DNA of 33,071 nucleotides from Gammaproteobacteria bacterium (lineage in GTDB: Bacteria > Pseudomonadota > Gammaproteobacteria > Steroidobacterales > Steroidobacteraceae). The notes under the pieces are model-generated. The model saw nothing but the letters and a program-made list of their open reading frames with translations, made no database searches and was not told the DNA's origin. The translations under genes and the position numbers were made by a program. The stretch lies in contig JAHEAZ010000028.1 in NCBI GenBank assembly GCA_024642505.1, positions 1 through 33,071 on the forward strand, in the 5' to 3' direction. Shown piece after piece: positions 32,106 to 33,071 of the stretch. The number at the start of each line of letters is the position of its first letter. Positions within the stretch are counted from its first letter, which is position 1.

Positions 32106-33071
32106 TCAGTCCTTCTTGCCCTGGTCGCGGCCCCTGTGCCGCTCGAGCGCCTCGCCGATCTTGATTTCGAGCCCGCGCGGCACCGGATGATAATAGATCC
32201 GGGGCTCAAGGGCGTCTGGAAAGTAGGTCTGCCCTGCAGAACGCGCGTCCGGCTCGTCGTGAGCGTAGCGATAGCCCGCGCCGTAGCCCAGGTCCTTCAT
32301 CAGCCGCGTCGGCGCATTGCGCAAGTGCAACGGAACTTCCAGCGTGCCGTGCGCGCGTACGTCGTCGAGGGCGGCGCCATAGGCCTTGTAGACCGCGTTG
32401 CTCTTGGCGGCGCAGGCCAGGAACACCACGGCCTGAGCCAGCGCCAGTTCCCCCTCTGGGCTGCCCAGCCGGTCGTAGGCCTGCCAGGCCTCGAGCGTAA
32501 GGGTCAGCGCCCGCGGATCGGCGTTGCCGATGTCCTCGACTGCCATGCGCAGGATCCGCCTGGCGAGATATGAGGGATCACAGCCTCCGTCGAGCATGCG
32601 ACACAACCAGTAGAGCGCTGCGTCAGGATCACTGCCACGCACCGACTTATGCAGTGCCGAAATCTGGTCGTAGAACAGTTCGCCGCGCTTGTCGAAACGC
32701 CGCTGCCCGCCGGCGACCACCTCGAGCGCCGCCTCCATGGTGATGGCCTGCCCATCCTCGCGTGGTACCGCGAGCTCGGCGGCAATCTCCAGCAGGTTGA
32801 GCGCGCGGCGCGCATCGCCATCGGCAGCCTCGGCAAAGACTGGCAGGACGCCGTCATCGACCATCAGGTCCCCACCGCCAAGACCGCGCTCGGGATCGCG
32901 CAGGGCCCGCTCAAGCAGCACCAGCAAATCGCCTGCTGCGATCGGCTTGAGCACGTAGACCCGCGCCCTGGACAGCAGCGCAGCGTTCACCTCGAACGAC
33001 GGGTTCTCGGTGGTCGCTCCGACGAAGACGATCGTACCGTCCTCGACGAACGGCAGGAAGGTATCCTGCTG
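32106..33071 (-). CDS. rarA: Replication-associated recombination protein RarA (MgsA), 5' end outside the window
   Basis: RarA is an AAA+ clamp-loader-like ATPase that acts at stalled replication forks. The visible 321 C-terminal residues begin QQDTFLPFVEDGTIVFVGAT and TENPSFEVNAALLSRARVYV (sensor 1 and the arginine-finger region), then the lid and the family-specific C-terminal part: LLEIAAELAVPREDG, FYDQISALHKSVRGSDPDAA LYWLCRM, RRILRMAVEDIGNADPRALT and YRYAHDEPDA. The Walker A and B motifs are beyond the right edge. Upstream genes (often lolA or ftsK) cannot be seen. Confidence 0.96.
   Translation of the reverse strand, partial: QQDTFLPFVEDGTIVFVGATTENPSFEVNAALLSRARVYVLKPIAAGDLLVLLERALRDPERGLGGGDLMVDDGVLPVFAEAADGDARRALNLLEIAAELAVPREDGQAITMEAALEVVAGGQRRFDKRGELFYDQISALHKSVRGSDPDAALYWLCRMLDGGCDPSYLARRILRMAVEDIGNADPRALTLTLEAWQAYDRLGSPEGELALAQAVVFLACAAKSNAVYKAYGAALDDVRAHGTLEVPLHLRNAPTRLMKDLGYGAGYRYAHDEPDARSAGQTYFPDALEPRIYYHPVPRGLEIKIGEALERHRGRDQGKKD

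Overview
The window looks like a chromosomal segment of a high-GC gammaproteobacterium. The evidence is the conserved order ruvC-ruvA-ruvB-ybgC-tolQRAB-pal-cpoB, a sucA-sucB-lpd operon, a RelA-type (EXDD) synthetase, and a rarA-crcB-serS cluster. I cannot narrow the taxon safely from sequence alone. Most genes are core housekeeping functions. The accessory material lies in three places: the extreme left edge, about 19.5-25.4 kb, and about 25.4-29.2 kb.

Positions 1-8936 hold a long leftward cluster. It runs ruvC, ruvA, ruvB (Holliday-junction processing), ybgC, tolQ, tolR, tolA, tolB, pal, cpoB (Tol-Pal envelope machine), then queE and queC (7-deazaguanine/queuosine pathway). Gaps are very short or genes overlap (several ATGA/GTGA junctions), so co-transcription is likely. 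Just beyond queC, the left edge carries the C-terminal end of an LssY_C-domain protein with no good start, apparently a 5'-truncated remnant. Divergent from ruvC, relA and a large MscS-family channel run rightward (9170-13823). They meet the leftward sucA-sucB-lpd operon (2-oxoglutarate dehydrogenase) at a 21-bp perfect inverted repeat (13840-13919) that resembles dispersed extragenic palindromes.

Positions 19.5-25.4 kb contain tRNA-Arg(CCT) and tRNA-Ala(CGC) flanking a histone-H1-like Lys-rich protein. They are followed by a GNAT acetyltransferase, a Bcp-type peroxiredoxin, a membrane-anchored histidine-phosphatase homologue that lacks its second catalytic His, a TAT-exported sulfite-oxidase-type molybdoenzyme paired with a diheme cytochrome c, and a tandem pair of small paralogous secreted proteins of unknown function.

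Positions 25.4-29.5 kb contain a VOC/glyoxalase protein whose 3' end overlaps a convergent cholesterol-oxidase-like GMC oxidoreductase with a C-x2-C-x2-C-x3-C cluster. Next is a gene-poor stretch with a possible 60-aa small protein that has its own promoter and ribosome binding site. It also holds two decayed outer-membrane-protein fragments, one clearly of the Phenol_MetA_deg family, and then tRNA-Ser(TGA). The right end (29.5-33.07 kb) carries a Bax-inhibitor-1/YccA membrane protein, serS, crcB and the 3' two-thirds of rarA.

No CRISPR array, intact insertion sequence, prophage or recognisable defence system was seen. The best candidates for something undescribed are the tandem small secreted proteins, the 60-aa ORF, the molybdoenzyme/cytochrome pair and the degenerate phosphatase. 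All of these are modest claims.
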